Shown piece by piece: positions 33,997 through 43,868 of a stretch of 64,000 nt of DNA. The stretch comes from Halopenitus sp041821145. Its GTDB lineage: Archaea > Halobacteriota > Halobacteria > Halobacteriales > Haloferacaceae. The stretch lies in assembly GCF_041821145.1 (NCBI RefSeq), contig NZ_JBGUBC010000001.1, positions 1 through 64,000 of the forward strand. Reading direction: 5' to 3'. Position 1 is the stretch's first letter, and each line of letters opens with the position of its first letter. Below the pieces are notes generated by a model. The model was not told the DNA's origin. It ran no database searches and saw only the letters and a list, made by a program, of their open reading frames with translations. Both the position numbers and the translations under genes were made by a program.

Positions 33997-35124
33997 TCAC
34001 CGCCGATCGCGGATCGACTCGGCGATCGGCGCGAGGATCTCTTCGGTGAGGGTGTAGGGATCCGTCTCGCGTTCGTGAACGCGGCGTGCAAGCTCGTCGA
34101 TCCCGCCACGACGGTCGATCTCCTCCTCGATTAGATCGGCCAGATCGTTTCGGAGGAGAGTCCGGATCTCGGCGGCGTATCGACTGCGCGCGGCCTCCGC
34201 GAGCCGCCCCGACGATTCGAGGTACTCGCGGTGGGCCGACAGGACTTCGAGGAGCTCCTCGACGCCGGTCCCTTTGGTCGCGACCGTCTCGACGATCTCC
34301 GGGTGCCACTCGTCCGAATCACCGTCGGTCGCGGCGAGATCGCCGTCACGATCGGGTTCTGTCTCCCGGTCGTCCGAGCGTGCAACCGTCCCGTGGTGGC
34401 CCGTTTCAACGCCCGCAGTCGGGTGTTCACGCCGGTGTAGCATCTCCTCGAGTTCGGACACGGTCCTCGTGGCACCCTCCATGTCGGCTTTGTTGATCAC
34501 GAAGACGTCGCCGATTTCGAGGATGCCGGCCTTCAATAGCTGGACGTCGTCGCCGGATCCGGGTTGGACGAGAACCGCGACGGTGTCGGCGGTGCGGACG
34601 ATGTCGACCTCGTTTTGTCCGGCGCCGACGGTCTCGATCAGGATCACGTCCTTGCCGAACGCGTCGAGGGCCGTGATCGCGTCCGTCGTCGCGGCCGAGA
34701 GCCCGCCGAGTTGGCCACGAGCGCTCATCGAGCGAAAGAACACGTCCATGTCGCCCGCATTCGAGGCCATCCGGATCCGATCGCCGAGGACGGCGCCGCC
34801 CGTATACGGAGAGGAGGGGTCGACGGCGATCACGCCGACGGTGAGGTCGCGGTCTCGGTAGGCCCGTGCGAGCTGGTCGACGAGTGTGGACTTCCCGGCG
34901 CCCGGCGATCCCGTGATCCCGATCACCGCCGCGTCGCCGGCGTGTCGATGGAGCTGCGAGACGATCGACCGATAGTCTGCAGATCGGTTCTCGATCCGAG
35001 TAATGACGCGGGCGAGTGCGCGATGCTCGCCGGCAAGAAGGTCGTCGACGAGTGCGGAGGCGGATGACGATGAATCCTCGCGATCGGTCGTTTCGTCCGG
35101 ACCGTCGGTGGATCGATCGGTCAT
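33997..35124 (-). CDS. meaB: MeaB-type methylmalonyl-CoA mutase GTPase chaperone
   Basis: The 375-residue G3E GTPase has VIGITGSPGAGKSTLVDQLA (Walker A), GVIAVDPSSPYTGGAVLGDR, DVILIETVGAGQNEVDIVRT and FVINKADMEGATRTVSELEE. MeaB protects and reloads B12 in methylmalonyl-CoA mutase. An acidic insert of about 40 residues with many Asp and Glu separates the GTPase core from EIVETVATKGTGVEELLEVL. The start overlaps the stop of the B12-binding subunit gene by 4 nt, supporting a complex. Confidence 0.9.
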   Translation of the reverse strand: MTDRSTDGPDETTDREDSSSSASALVDDLLAGEHRALARVITRIENRSADYRSIVSQLHRHAGDAAVIGITGSPGAGKSTLVDQLARAYRDRDLTVGVIAVDPSSPYTGGAVLGDRIRMASNAGDMDVFFRSMSARGQLGGLSAATTDAITALDAFGKDVILIETVGAGQNEVDIVRTADTVAVLVQPGSGDDVQLLKAGILEIGDVFVINKADMEGATRTVSELEEMLHRREHPTAGVETGHHGTVARSDDRETEPDRDGDLAATDGDSDEWHPEIVETVATKGTGVEELLEVLSAHREYLESSGRLAEAARSRYAAEIRTLLRNDLADLIEEEIDRRGGIDELARRVHERETDPYTLTEEILAPIAESIRDRR

Positions 35125-35552
35125 CGCTCGGACTCACGCTCGCGGTCCGGCGCGTGCTCGCGAACGAACGCGATCGTTTCCTCCATTGGCGTCCCCGGGC
35201 CGAACACCTCGGCCACGCCGAGTTCCTTCAGCCGACGTTCGTCCTCCTCGGGGATGATTCCGCCGACGAGAACGAGGGTATCCTCGAGAGCGCCGTACTC
35301 CTCGAGCCCCTCGAGTACCTTCGGAACGAGGGTGTCGTGGGCTCCAGAGAGGATGGAGATGCCGAGGACGTCGACGTCCTCCTGGACCGCCGCCTGGACG
35401 ATCTCCTCGGGCGCACGGTGGAGTCCGGAGTAGATCACCTCGAAACCCGCATCCCGGAACGCTCGCGCGATGACGTGGGCACCCCGGTCGTGTCCGTCGA
35501 GGCCCACCTTGGCGACGAGACAGCGGATGGTCCGCTCCTCGCGAGTGTGCAT
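35121..35552 (-). CDS. mcmB: Methylmalonyl-CoA mutase B12-binding subunit
   Basis: The 143-residue protein has the B12-binding motif DGHDRGAHVIARAFRDAGFE, then GISILSGAHDTLVPKVLEGL and LVGGIIPEEDERRLKELGVA. Archaea often encode the B12 domain apart from the catalytic subunit. The large mutase subunit is not in this window. ATG at 35552 matches the conserved start MHTREERTIRCLVAKVGLDG. It is translationally coupled to meaB. Confidence 0.92.
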   Translation of the reverse strand: MHTREERTIRCLVAKVGLDGHDRGAHVIARAFRDAGFEVIYSGLHRAPEEIVQAAVQEDVDVLGISILSGAHDTLVPKVLEGLEEYGALEDTLVLVGGIIPEEDERRLKELGVAEVFGPGTPMEETIAFVREHAPDRERESER

Positions 35553-35850
35553 GGGTGACGGTTCACGAGTGCGAGGTTTGACTCTAACGAAACGAGGGGG
35601 CCGGACGATCGCACGGAGACGGGGAGAACGCCCGTCCTGATGATTGGGAAAATCCCACCGACTGCCGAACGAGAGAACGTCTCGCGGACGGCGTGGAGAA
35701 CTGACGCGTGGGTTTAAATGGAATCGTGACGAGATCACTCGACAGGGCGACGGCGGCCAAACTAATAACGAGCGGGTGGAACGCGAAATCCTCACTCCAT
35801 TCCTCAAGAGCAGAAAGGCTTTGTGGTTTGAGGGTGTGTGTAAAAGTATC
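35553..35850. other. Divergent promoter region without genes
   Basis: 298 nt between mcmB and the DUF7260-like gene. An AT-rich AACTAATAACG occurs near 35759-35769. Nothing else is evident. Confidence 0.4.
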
Positions 35851-36801
35851 ATGGATACAACATCGGTCGGCTCCGTGACCTTCCGGGTTGGGGCACGGGA
35901 TCCGACTGCTGTCGAGTGTTCGGCGGCCTCATGTGAGGTGTCGGCCGCCCTCTCGGATCCGGGGGTCGCCACGGGGATAATCGTCCTCGCGGTGGCGGCC
36001 CTCGTGACCTTCATGTACATCTCCGAGGCGCGCCCGCAGGTCCGAGAAGAACGGAGACGAATCGTCGACGAACGGGATGCTTTTAAGGAGTTCATCGATC
36101 GAACGCGTGGACTGACGCCCCACAAGGCCGACGAGTTCTCCGCTACGGGGGGGACGGGCGGGACGGTCCGTCTCACACGCTTCGAAACGCGGGCTCCCCT
36201 CCCCCCTGACAACCTTCGCGATCGGGTCTGTTCGGATTACCGGGAGACCGTTATGTCGGTGCCACACTACACCGAGGAGTATGACGACTCGCTCGCGGAG
36301 AGCCTCAGGGAGGAACTCGGTGCGGACGTCGCCACGGCGCTGCTCACGGAGGAACGAGTCTCCTCCCCGCTTCATGCGACGATCGTCGCCCGGAGTCAGG
36401 GTGCCCGCGCCGCACGCACGGAGTTACTGGATGCAGTCGACGCGGAACTCGCGGAACTCGACGATGTCGAGACGCGCCTCACCCGGATGGATCGAACCCG
36501 AACTGCCCTCCGTTCACATCTGGAGGACGGAGACGCGGCTCCGACCTTCGAGGCGTGCCAGGACGTCTGGCGGACGCTCGGGGATCTGGAGGAAACGTGC
36601 GGGAGCCTTTCGAACGACAGACAGGAGACCCTGCGGGATCCGCCGTATGCCCCCGCGGACGACCAGCCGTCATTTCACGAGTATCTCTATGCCGACTCCG
36701 ATGGCACGGACCATCCGGTGTTGTCCGCGATCGCGGAACTGACGGACCGGATCCGAACGGATAGACGACACGTCCTCCGACGATTAACGAAAACCGGGTA
36801 A
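35851..36801 (+). CDS. Haloarchaeal single-pass membrane protein, DUF7260-like
   Basis: The 316-residue protein has one helix near residues 40-60 (GVATGIIVLAVAALVTFMYI), then a cytoplasmic charged region: ARPQVREERRRIVDERDAFK with coiled-coil character, RGLTPHKADEFSATGG, PHYTEEYDDSLAESLREELG and a long helical RTELLDAVDAELAELDDVET. The C-terminal part holds SFHEYLYADSDGTDHPVL. I recall this as a haloarchaeal family, probably DUF7260, with no known role. The helical arrangement suggests a membrane-tethered coiled coil. Confidence 0.65.
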   Translation: MDTTSVGSVTFRVGARDPTAVECSAASCEVSAALSDPGVATGIIVLAVAALVTFMYISEARPQVREERRRIVDERDAFKEFIDRTRGLTPHKADEFSATGGTGGTVRLTRFETRAPLPPDNLRDRVCSDYRETVMSVPHYTEEYDDSLAESLREELGADVATALLTEERVSSPLHATIVARSQGARAARTELLDAVDAELAELDDVETRLTRMDRTRTALRSHLEDGDAAPTFEACQDVWRTLGDLEETCGSLSNDRQETLRDPPYAPADDQPSFHEYLYADSDGTDHPVLSAIAELTDRIRTDRRHVLRRLTKTG

Positions 36802-36924
36802 CCGAAGACACGCGATCACCGCTCCCACGATCGAGAACGGCCGGTAACGAATCGAAATGTGAAGGTCGTCTTACCCGTTCACCATCTCTTATTCTATATT
36901 TAATTCCGTGAAACGAAGAGTTAT

Positions 36925-36966
36925 ATACGGACCCGACTGAAGCAACGATATCCACGAGGAAGTACC
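36925..36966 (+). promoter_or_regulatory. Promoter of the pilus-like operon
   Basis: A TATA-like GAGTTATATACGG at 36928-36940 lies about 30 nt upstream of the GTG at 36967, so transcription probably starts within a few nt of the start codon. The 36802-36966 gap is otherwise empty. Confidence 0.5.
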
Positions 36967-39276
36967 GTGTGTGTCGAAGACCGGTTCGAGGATATCCTCT
37001 CCGAGCCACCCGTTCCAGCCCCGGTCGCACCGAAGCACCCCGACGCGTGGTATACACCCGATGTACGGGCGCAATACGAACCGATCGCGGGCGTGGTAAC
37101 CACGATTCGGGAGACCGACGGGGAGTTCGTCTACGAGAGCCGGTCCCCACCGCTTTCGCCGGATGATGAAGCCGCTCTCGAGGTGGTCCGTGAACATTTC
37201 TCGGCGATCCGCCATCGCCGACCCCTCACGCGGGAGGGCGTCATCGAGCGGGCCGACAGGGGGTTCGAGCCGAAATACGAGCGTGCACTCGATCGGCTAC
37301 TCGAGACCTCACACGCGGCACGTCGTCGAATCGACCACCACGCGCTGAGCGAACTCCGTCTGCTCGGTGAGTTGACGCCACTTGCGGTCGATGACCGGAT
37401 CGAGGTCGCGGACATCGGCGACGCCGACGAACTCGTCGTCCACACGGTGTCGTTCGCGCCGGTCAAAACGGACGTGGGCGTCGAGGCGGCGTACGTCGAT
37501 CGCGTGGCCGGCGAACGGCTTCATCGATACACGGTCCCGTTCGCGGGATTTTCAGTCGACGTCGTCGTCTATCGCGAGCGGCTGTTGGGCTCCGACCAGT
37601 TCGAGATCAAGTACGCAGTACTGGAACCCGATCTGTTGCCGGGCGACGAGGCGCTCATCGAGGCGTGTAAGGCGCGCATCTGGGAGACGAACGTCGATCG
37701 CGTCCTGGAGGACCGGGAGGCATTCGTTGCCGACCGGGCACGACGATTCCTCTCTCGACGATTATTGGCACGAAACACGCGTGCCTGGCTCGAGGCGACA
37801 CGATATCGGGTCCGCTCCGCGCTCGCGGAGTATGACCTCACAGTCCCTCCGGTCGACTCCCGATACGCTCGGGATCGCCTCGATGACCTCGTTTACTACG
37901 TCCTTCGCGATTACGTTGGCGAGGGGATTTTGACGGTCCCGATCCGTGATCCGAACCTCGAGGACATCGAGGCGAACCGGGTCGACGAGCGAATCAAGGT
38001 CGTCCCCCGAACGACCGTCTTCGAGGGCACCGACGGCGCCGGCGACCGGGTTCCAACGAACTTGGCGTTCACGAGCGAACGGGCGTTCGTCAACGTGGTT
38101 ACCCAACTGGCCGCAAGCGACGGGACGGAACTAAACGCCTCACGACCCTCGGCGAAGGTCAACCTCGACGTCGATGGCGTCGAGGAGACGATCCGGTGTG
38201 CGGTGGCGTTGCCCGTCATCTCCGAGGGCGGACCCCACGTCTCGATCCGGAAACAGTCGGCCGAGACACTCACGCCCGTCGATCTGCTCGAATATGACGC
38301 GCTCTCGAGTGAACTCGTGACGCTGTTGTGGCTCTTGTACGAATATCACGGGGTCGTCCTCTTTTCGGGGCCGACCGGCGTGGGCAAGACGACGCTCATG
38401 AACGCCCATATGCCGTTTATCCCCTTCGACGACCGCCCGATATCGATCGACGAGGGATCCCGTGAGGTACACCTCCCCCACGAGACGGGTGTCTCATTGA
38501 CGACCCGCGAGCACGAAAACGAGTACAAGCGAGTGACGATGGCGGAGTTGATGACTGAAACGAACTACCTCAATCCCGACGTCGAGGTGATAGCGGAGAT
38601 CAACACACCGGCCTCCTTCGAGACGTTTGCTGAGGTTTTGAATACGGGCCATGGTGTCCTGGGGACGACCCACGCGGAGGACGTCGAGACGCTCATAAAC
38701 CGCGTGATAGAGCGGGGACTGCCCGCCTACCTGCTTCGAGAACTCGATCTGGTCGTGTTCCCGCACAAGGTCGGCGGCGACCGGTACGTCGCCCACGTCG
38801 TCGAGATCCTCTCGGATGCGGAGTTCGAGGCGCTTGAGGCGGAGGCCGTGCAGGGAGCGGACAGAATCGACAGGCGAGGCGGCGGCGGAACGATACGGAA
38901 AGGGGAGATGCGGGTCCACTGGAACACGGTCGCCTGGCGGGATACGGACGGTGAATTTCGTCTCGAGTACGATCACCCGGCGCTTGAGGAAAACTCCGAA
39001 ACCAACGACGGGATATCGGCCGCCGGCGGAATCGATCGCGGATCACGAACCGACGGGACCCTCGGCTTTTACGTCCTGCATCGGCTCGCGGAACGAACCG
39101 ACCGGGACGTCCACGAGATCGAAGACGAGTTCCACCGCAAACACCGCTACGTGCAGTATCTCGCCAGCGAGGGGATAGACGATTTCGAGGGCCTCTTCGA
39201 GTTTCTCTCCGATCTCCGGACCGACGAGGCTGCCACCGTCGAGCGGGCGGCACGGACCGCGGGAGCCGACGAATGA
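36967..39276 (+). CDS. Type II/IV secretion-family ATPase (PilB/ArlI-like)
   Basis: The 769-residue protein powers pilus-type assembly. The N-terminal half contains acidic and charged blocks. The ATPase core is from about 400 to 620: VVLFSGPTGVGKTTLMNAHM (Walker A near 466-476), EVIAEINTPASFETFAEVLN (Walker B region), HGVLGTTHAEDVETLINRVI (His box) and DLVVFPHKVGGDRYVAHVVE. Length exceeds typical ArlI because of extra N-terminal and C-terminal domains, as in haloarchaeal PilB proteins. Start is GTG, chosen from the promoter spacing. The stop overlaps the next gene (ATGA). Confidence 0.9.
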   Translation: MCVEDRFEDILSEPPVPAPVAPKHPDAWYTPDVRAQYEPIAGVVTTIRETDGEFVYESRSPPLSPDDEAALEVVREHFSAIRHRRPLTREGVIERADRGFEPKYERALDRLLETSHAARRRIDHHALSELRLLGELTPLAVDDRIEVADIGDADELVVHTVSFAPVKTDVGVEAAYVDRVAGERLHRYTVPFAGFSVDVVVYRERLLGSDQFEIKYAVLEPDLLPGDEALIEACKARIWETNVDRVLEDREAFVADRARRFLSRRLLARNTRAWLEATRYRVRSALAEYDLTVPPVDSRYARDRLDDLVYYVLRDYVGEGILTVPIRDPNLEDIEANRVDERIKVVPRTTVFEGTDGAGDRVPTNLAFTSERAFVNVVTQLAASDGTELNASRPSAKVNLDVDGVEETIRCAVALPVISEGGPHVSIRKQSAETLTPVDLLEYDALSSELVTLLWLLYEYHGVVLFSGPTGVGKTTLMNAHMPFIPFDDRPISIDEGSREVHLPHETGVSLTTREHENEYKRVTMAELMTETNYLNPDVEVIAEINTPASFETFAEVLNTGHGVLGTTHAEDVETLINRVIERGLPAYLLRELDLVVFPHKVGGDRYVAHVVEILSDAEFEALEAEAVQGADRIDRRGGGGTIRKGEMRVHWNTVAWRDTDGEFRLEYDHPALEENSETNDGISAAGGIDRGSRTDGTLGFYVLHRLAERTDRDVHEIEDEFHRKHRYVQYLASEGIDDFEGLFEFLSDLRTDEAATVERAARTAGADE

Positions 39277-41339
39277 GCGAGGCAGACCGTGGATCGAAAG
39301 CGGACGGGCAGACGGGAGTCGATCGCCGGTCCGGATCGACCCGAGAGCCGGGAGCCGACCGGCGGTCGAACACGGTCGGGGGTCCACGAGATCGAGCAAA
39401 CGATCGTCTCTCGGCGATCGATCGGGGTCTGTACGCGCTGTTCGCGCGCCACGCGGATGCGGCCCGCCACGCCGGGGACAGACACCGCTACCGGGGAACG
39501 CGGATCCAAGCAAGCTTCGAGGTGTTCCTCGCCCGTGTCTACGCCGTCTCCTGGATCGGTGGCGTCCTCGCCGCAGTCCCGGCCGTGATCGCGATCACAC
39601 ATCTCTCGCCGGTATTCATCCGACGACTCGATGCCGCGCTCGCCGCGGGTGTTCCCGGAGGGACGATCGGACTTACCTCGGTTTCGCGCGGTTGGCTCGC
39701 GGCCGCAATCGGGATCGTCGTCGCGACGGCAGCGAAACGTGGGATCGTCCGGCTCGGTGGGAGCTATCTTCGGTGGCTCACGGCAGCACGTCGCAACGAC
39801 ATCGAGCACACCCTTCCCGGAGCGGTCCGATATCTCCACGCGCTCTCATCGGGAAGCGATACTGCACGCGGGATGTTACGGAAGACGGCAGCCAACGAGG
39901 CCTACGGGGAGACGGCGACGTCGTTTCGAGCGGCACTCAACAGCGCCCGGTTGACCGGCAGTCTCGATCTGGCGCTCGGGCGCGTCGCGCGGGACACGCC
40001 TTCCCGGGATCTGCTCGCACCGTTTCTGTTGAAGTTTCGCGAACACGCCAACCAGGGGGAGGACGCACTCACTAACTACCTCCGGATGGAGGGACGAATG
40101 CTCGGTCTGCGCGAGGACCGCGCGAGGAAACGCGCGGAGGGCTTTCTGGAGTTGCTTTCGGAGCTGTTCATCGTCCTGCTCGTGCTGCCGGCGCTTTTGG
40201 TCATCATTTTGAGCATCATCGGCGTAATCGCGCCGGGACTCTCGGAGCCGATCGCGACGCCGATTGGCTCCATCTCGACGCGTGCCGTTCTCACTTACGG
40301 GAGCGGTGCGTTCATCCTCGGTGTCGGACTCGCGTCGGCGGCCGCCGTGGAGCAACTCCGGCCCAGCGACCAGCGAACGAGCTACGAGCGACCCGAGGGC
40401 CCGATCGCGACCCTCCGTTCGGCTCCGAACAACCCCGCCTCGGCCGCCGTCGTGCTCGCGATACCGTCGATCCTCCTCACAGCAGGATTCGCCAGCGGCG
40501 GTGTCGACCCGGTGAACGTGGCGTTGTTCGGCTACCTCGGATTCGCCCTTCCGGTCGGGGTCATCTCGGTTCGACGAGCCCGGCTCGATGACGCGAAGGA
40601 CCGGGAGATCAAGGACTTCGTGCACGCGGTTTCCGGACACGTCTCGCTCGGCCGGCCGTTTCCGGAGGCGGTCGCCCTGGTGGCACGTGACGTCGATCTC
40701 GGCGCCTTGAACGACGACGTCGCCGATCTGGCGTTCAATCTCTCCCTGACGACGGGAGCGGGAAGCCGGGACGGCGACTACCCGGAATCCGAATCGCCCG
40801 CCGCCGCCTCTGCGGGTGGAACAGCGGAGCGAGGGAGCCGGGAAACTCTTCGAACCGCGGCGTTGAATCGGTTCGTCGACACCGTCGGCACGCCACTTGC
40901 CGAACAGACCGTCGGGCTCATCACGGGGGCACTCGATGCTGGCAGCGATACCGAGACCGTCTTCGAGACGCTCCAGACGGAGATCGGGCGGCTCTATCAC
41001 CAAAAGCGGGCATTGCGGTCGGCGATGCTCGTGTACGTCGCCGTCGGATGGACGGCCGCGCTGCTCGTGATCGGAATCGTAGTCGCGGTCAACGTCTACG
41101 TCATCGACGGGTTCGCACAGCTGTCTGCCGTCTCCGGATCGGGGAGCCTCGCTCTCGATCCGGGATCGATACAGCCGGAACGCGAACGCTATCGGTTCTA
41201 CGTGGTAATGCAGGCGACGATGCTCGCTTCCGGGTGGTTCGCGGGGGCTGCCTCCCGGGGATACTACGAGGCGCTGTTGCACTCGGGGGCGCTCGTCGGC
41301 GTATGTTATCTGATCTTTGCGGGAACGGGGCTACTGTGA
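39273..41339 (+). CDS. TadC/GspF-type pilus assembly membrane protein
   Basis: The 688-residue polytopic protein has two T2SSF-type domains: a first with HTLPGAVRYLHALSSGSDTA-like LPGAVRYLHALSSGSDTARG, RVARDTPSRDLLAPFLLKFR and helices LLSELFIVLLVLPALLVIIL; a second with FVHAVSGHVSLGRPFPEAVA, TETVFETLQTEIGRLYHQKR and helices VGWTAALLVIGIVVAVNVYV. The N-terminal 50 residues are charged and disordered. It should form the membrane platform with the ATPase. The stop overlaps the next start (GTGA). Confidence 0.88.
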   Translation: MSEADRGSKADGQTGVDRRSGSTREPGADRRSNTVGGPRDRANDRLSAIDRGLYALFARHADAARHAGDRHRYRGTRIQASFEVFLARVYAVSWIGGVLAAVPAVIAITHLSPVFIRRLDAALAAGVPGGTIGLTSVSRGWLAAAIGIVVATAAKRGIVRLGGSYLRWLTAARRNDIEHTLPGAVRYLHALSSGSDTARGMLRKTAANEAYGETATSFRAALNSARLTGSLDLALGRVARDTPSRDLLAPFLLKFREHANQGEDALTNYLRMEGRMLGLREDRARKRAEGFLELLSELFIVLLVLPALLVIILSIIGVIAPGLSEPIATPIGSISTRAVLTYGSGAFILGVGLASAAAVEQLRPSDQRTSYERPEGPIATLRSAPNNPASAAVVLAIPSILLTAGFASGGVDPVNVALFGYLGFALPVGVISVRRARLDDAKDREIKDFVHAVSGHVSLGRPFPEAVALVARDVDLGALNDDVADLAFNLSLTTGAGSRDGDYPESESPAAASAGGTAERGSRETLRTAALNRFVDTVGTPLAEQTVGLITGALDAGSDTETVFETLQTEIGRLYHQKRALRSAMLVYVAVGWTAALLVIGIVVAVNVYVIDGFAQLSAVSGSGSLALDPGSIQPERERYRFYVVMQATMLASGWFAGAASRGYYEALLHSGALVGVCYLIFAGTGLL

Positions 41340-42169
41340 CCACCGACGATCGCCCCGGCGTCGATCGCGGCAATGCGACCGTCGTCGGGGTTGCGCTCCT
41401 CATCGGTATCACGGTCGCGAGCATGGGCGTGATCACGGCCGGGATGGGCGTCGTCATCGAGGACCACGCACGGACGATCGAGGCCGATCGGGTCACGGCA
41501 GCATTGACCACCGCGATCGAGGAAACCGCCGCACCCGGCCACCGGCGACGACGACTCCCGGTATCGGCGGGGCGCGTCGAGACGGTCGAGCGGACGGTTC
41601 GAGTCGAGAGGGACGGAACCTGGACGAACTGGGAGGCGAACGGGATCCGATACGTCTCCGAATCGGGGACGCGACGCGTCGAGACCGTCGCCGGGGCGGT
41701 CATTCGCGGGGAGGGGGAAAGCGCAGTCGTCACGCGTGATCCGTCCATCCTCGCCTCCGATGAGACGGTCGCGTTCACGTTGCCGGTGCTCACAGGTGAG
41801 ACGCACATGGCGGTCTCGGGGACTGGCGTTGGGGGTGACGCTGGTAGCGCGAACCAAGTCGGATCCGGGACCGGATCCGGCATCCGAGCGGGATCCGGAC
41901 CGGGAAGCGGCCTCACGCTTGAAACCACGGTTCGACACGACCGTCGCAATCTCGGGGTCGGCACGTTCCGTGTGGCGATCGAGACCCCCGCGCCGGCGGC
42001 GCTTGCACGCTCGTTCGAGCGGGTAGCCGCGACGGCGGGAGTCGAGGCGACGGTCGAACGGACGACGTTCCCGGGTGATGCACACCCGAGCGTCGTCCTC
42101 ACGATCGAGGATGAGCGGGCAAGACACATGCTCGTCCGGGAGGTCACGGTGGAGGTGCGACGTGGCTAG
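41336..42169 (+). CDS. Pilin-like secreted protein 1 of the operon
   Basis: GTG at 41336 gives a 277-residue protein with a short charged leader, DRGNATVVGVALLIGITVAS, then GVITAGMGVVIED, which matches the archaellin/type IV pilin N-terminus: a short positive start, a Gly before the helix, and a hydrophobic helix. The rest is a predicted extracellular beta-rich domain. A Gly/Ser-rich linker, GSGTGSGIRAGSGPGSG, lies near residue 190. It is the largest of five pilin-like proteins. The cleavage site by prepilin peptidase is inferred from the motif. Confidence 0.75.
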   Translation: MTTDDRPGVDRGNATVVGVALLIGITVASMGVITAGMGVVIEDHARTIEADRVTAALTTAIEETAAPGHRRRRLPVSAGRVETVERTVRVERDGTWTNWEANGIRYVSESGTRRVETVAGAVIRGEGESAVVTRDPSILASDETVAFTLPVLTGETHMAVSGTGVGGDAGSANQVGSGTGSGIRAGSGPGSGLTLETTVRHDRRNLGVGTFRVAIETPAPAALARSFERVAATAGVEATVERTTFPGDAHPSVVLTIEDERARHMLVREVTVEVRRG

Positions 42170-42698
42170 CGATCACGAATGCTGCCGAGTCGAATCGCGA
42201 TCACGGCGGGAAACACGGGGATGGCTCCGCCGAACCGATCGGGCGGTGACGCCGGTGACCGGCAAGCTGTTCGAGATCGGCATCGTCGTCCTGTTCGTCG
42301 CGATGCTTTCGGCGACCCTCTATGGCGGCGTCGTCCCCGAGTATCGCACCGCTACCGCCATCGAACTCGGCGATCGAACCCTCGCGACGGCCTCGAACGG
42401 GATCGAGACGTCCGTTCCCGTCGTCGATTCCGGAACGGATCGAACCACGGTCCACCGTGTGGCCGTCGAAACGCGAATCGATCTTCCGGCGACGATCCGC
42501 GGCCAGCCCTATCGGATCCGTACCGACGGGCAGTCGATCCTGCTCGATCATCCCCACCACGCGGTAGGTGGACGCCGGGAACCGGCGATGCCGGCACCCG
42601 TGACGACGATCGATGGCGAGTGGCGAAGCGGCGGCACGCTTCTCGTCGTCGCGAGACAGACCGACGACGGAGTAACCCTGGAGCTGGTGACACGATGA
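42162..42698 (+). CDS. Pilin-like protein 2
   Basis: GTG at 42162 overlaps the preceding stop by 8 nt and gives 178 residues: a basic leader with RRETRGWLRRTDRAVTPVTG, then KLFEIGIVVLFVAMLSATLY, then an extracellular part ending LEVTR-like TLELVTR. The DRAVTPVTGKLFEIG start is a recurrent pattern in haloarchaeal pilin-like clusters. No metal or catalytic residues are visible. Role inferred from the operon. Confidence 0.7.
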   Translation: MASDHECCRVESRSRRETRGWLRRTDRAVTPVTGKLFEIGIVVLFVAMLSATLYGGVVPEYRTATAIELGDRTLATASNGIETSVPVVDSGTDRTTVHRVAVETRIDLPATIRGQPYRIRTDGQSILLDHPHHAVGGRREPAMPAPVTTIDGEWRSGGTLLVVARQTDDGVTLELVTR

Positions 42699-43462
42699 GT
42701 CGGGAGAGATCTGGAAGCCGGAGTCGGATCCGAAATCGTCTCAAAATCGAGGAGGCCGACTCCCACCTCGACGGTGACCGGCGAGCACAGGCGAACCTCC
42801 CCGTATTGGTCGTCGCGCTGGTGCTTCTCGTCGCGGCGACGGGTATCGCCCTCGCGGTCGCCACGGATGCGCGGGCGTCGGCCGAACGCGACAGCATCGA
42901 GCGGAGCGCGGCAGTCTCGATCGCCGACCGACTGGTGGCCGCCGACGGCCCGACGACGCGGCGACGGAACGTCCTTGACCGAACTGAGACGGCGGGACTG
43001 ACCATTGAAACAGTCGAGGAAACGGTTCCGGCAGCAACCGATCAGGCGATCCGACTCCGACTCCGGAGCCGGAGCGACGACGAGGGGGACACCGTCCAAA
43101 TGCTCCTCGAACGCGGCGACGTTCGCGGCGGCACCACGATCCGACGGATCGTCTCGCTGGCCGCGACCACGGAGGAAAGCAATCGTGTCCACGTGCCCGA
43201 AAACGGCACTTCGATCGCGATCCCGGGGAACGCCACGGGTGCGAGCGTTCGAACCGTTTCCGGAAACGTCACCACCGTTCGCGCGGACGGGCGCGTCGTA
43301 CTCCACCGACCGGGTGGACTCGAAGGAACCGCACGGGTCGATCTTCCCCGACGCGCTCGGAGCAGGCTCGCTTTCGAGGGGCTCGGCATCCTCGAGGTCA
43401 CGATCGAACGGGAATCACGATCCACGGCGGTGCTGGAGGTGACCGTGGATGAACGGCCGTGA
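42695..43462 (+). CDS. Pilin-like protein 3
   Basis: The 255-residue protein starts at ATG 42695, overlapping the previous stop by 4 nt. A basic leader, LDGDRRAQANLPVLVVALVL, leads into the helix LLVAATGIALAVAT and an extracellular beta-rich domain with NVTTVRADGRVVLHRPGG. The RRAQ before the helix resembles pilin cleavage regions. It has several N-glycosylation sequons (NGT, NAT, NVT). Confidence 0.7.
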   Translation: MSRERSGSRSRIRNRLKIEEADSHLDGDRRAQANLPVLVVALVLLVAATGIALAVATDARASAERDSIERSAAVSIADRLVAADGPTTRRRNVLDRTETAGLTIETVEETVPAATDQAIRLRLRSRSDDEGDTVQMLLERGDVRGGTTIRRIVSLAATTEESNRVHVPENGTSIAIPGNATGASVRTVSGNVTTVRADGRVVLHRPGGLEGTARVDLPRRARSRLAFEGLGILEVTIERESRSTAVLEVTVDERP

Positions 43463-43868
43463 TCGGAGTCGCGGCCAGCTGTCGCTGTCGTCGGTCGAGG
43501 CCGCGATCGGCGTCGTCCTCGTGTTGGGCGTCGCGATGACCTTCGGGATCGCGCTCCCGGACGCGGGGACGCGGGAGGCGCAACTCGACGCCTACGCCGC
43601 CGACGTGGGGACGCTGCTCGCGAACGAACGCGGCGCCGAGGGAGAACCCGCACCACTCGGGACGGCGATCGCCTCCGGGGAGTCGTTCGCGGCCGAACGG
43701 GAGCCGCTTTCAAAGCGGGCGGACGATCTCGTTCCCGATCGCCTCCAGTACCGGATCGTAACACCCCACGGTTCGGTCGGGATGGCACCACCACGCGGCG
43801 CGACGGTCGGTCATGCGTCGGTTCTCACCCGAAACGGCATCGTTCGCGTGGCGGTGTGGCACGGATGA
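43449..43868 (+). CDS. Pilin-like protein 4
   Basis: The 139-residue protein begins inside the previous gene (14-nt overlap) with MNGRDRSRGQLSLSSVEAAI, then GVVLVLGVAMTFGIALPDAG. RGQ before the helix is a good pilin-type cut region. The remaining part is short and acidic. Start ATG is consistent with tight coupling. Confidence 0.7.
   Translation: MNGRDRSRGQLSLSSVEAAIGVVLVLGVAMTFGIALPDAGTREAQLDAYAADVGTLLANERGAEGEPAPLGTAIASGESFAAEREPLSKRADDLVPDRLQYRIVTPHGSVGMAPPRGATVGHASVLTRNGIVRVAVWHG

Noticed and set aside
39876..41282. A 468-codon minus-strand frame opposite the TadC gene
   Set aside because: Composition is Arg/Glu/Gly shadow sequence and the plus strand has a well-supported membrane protein.
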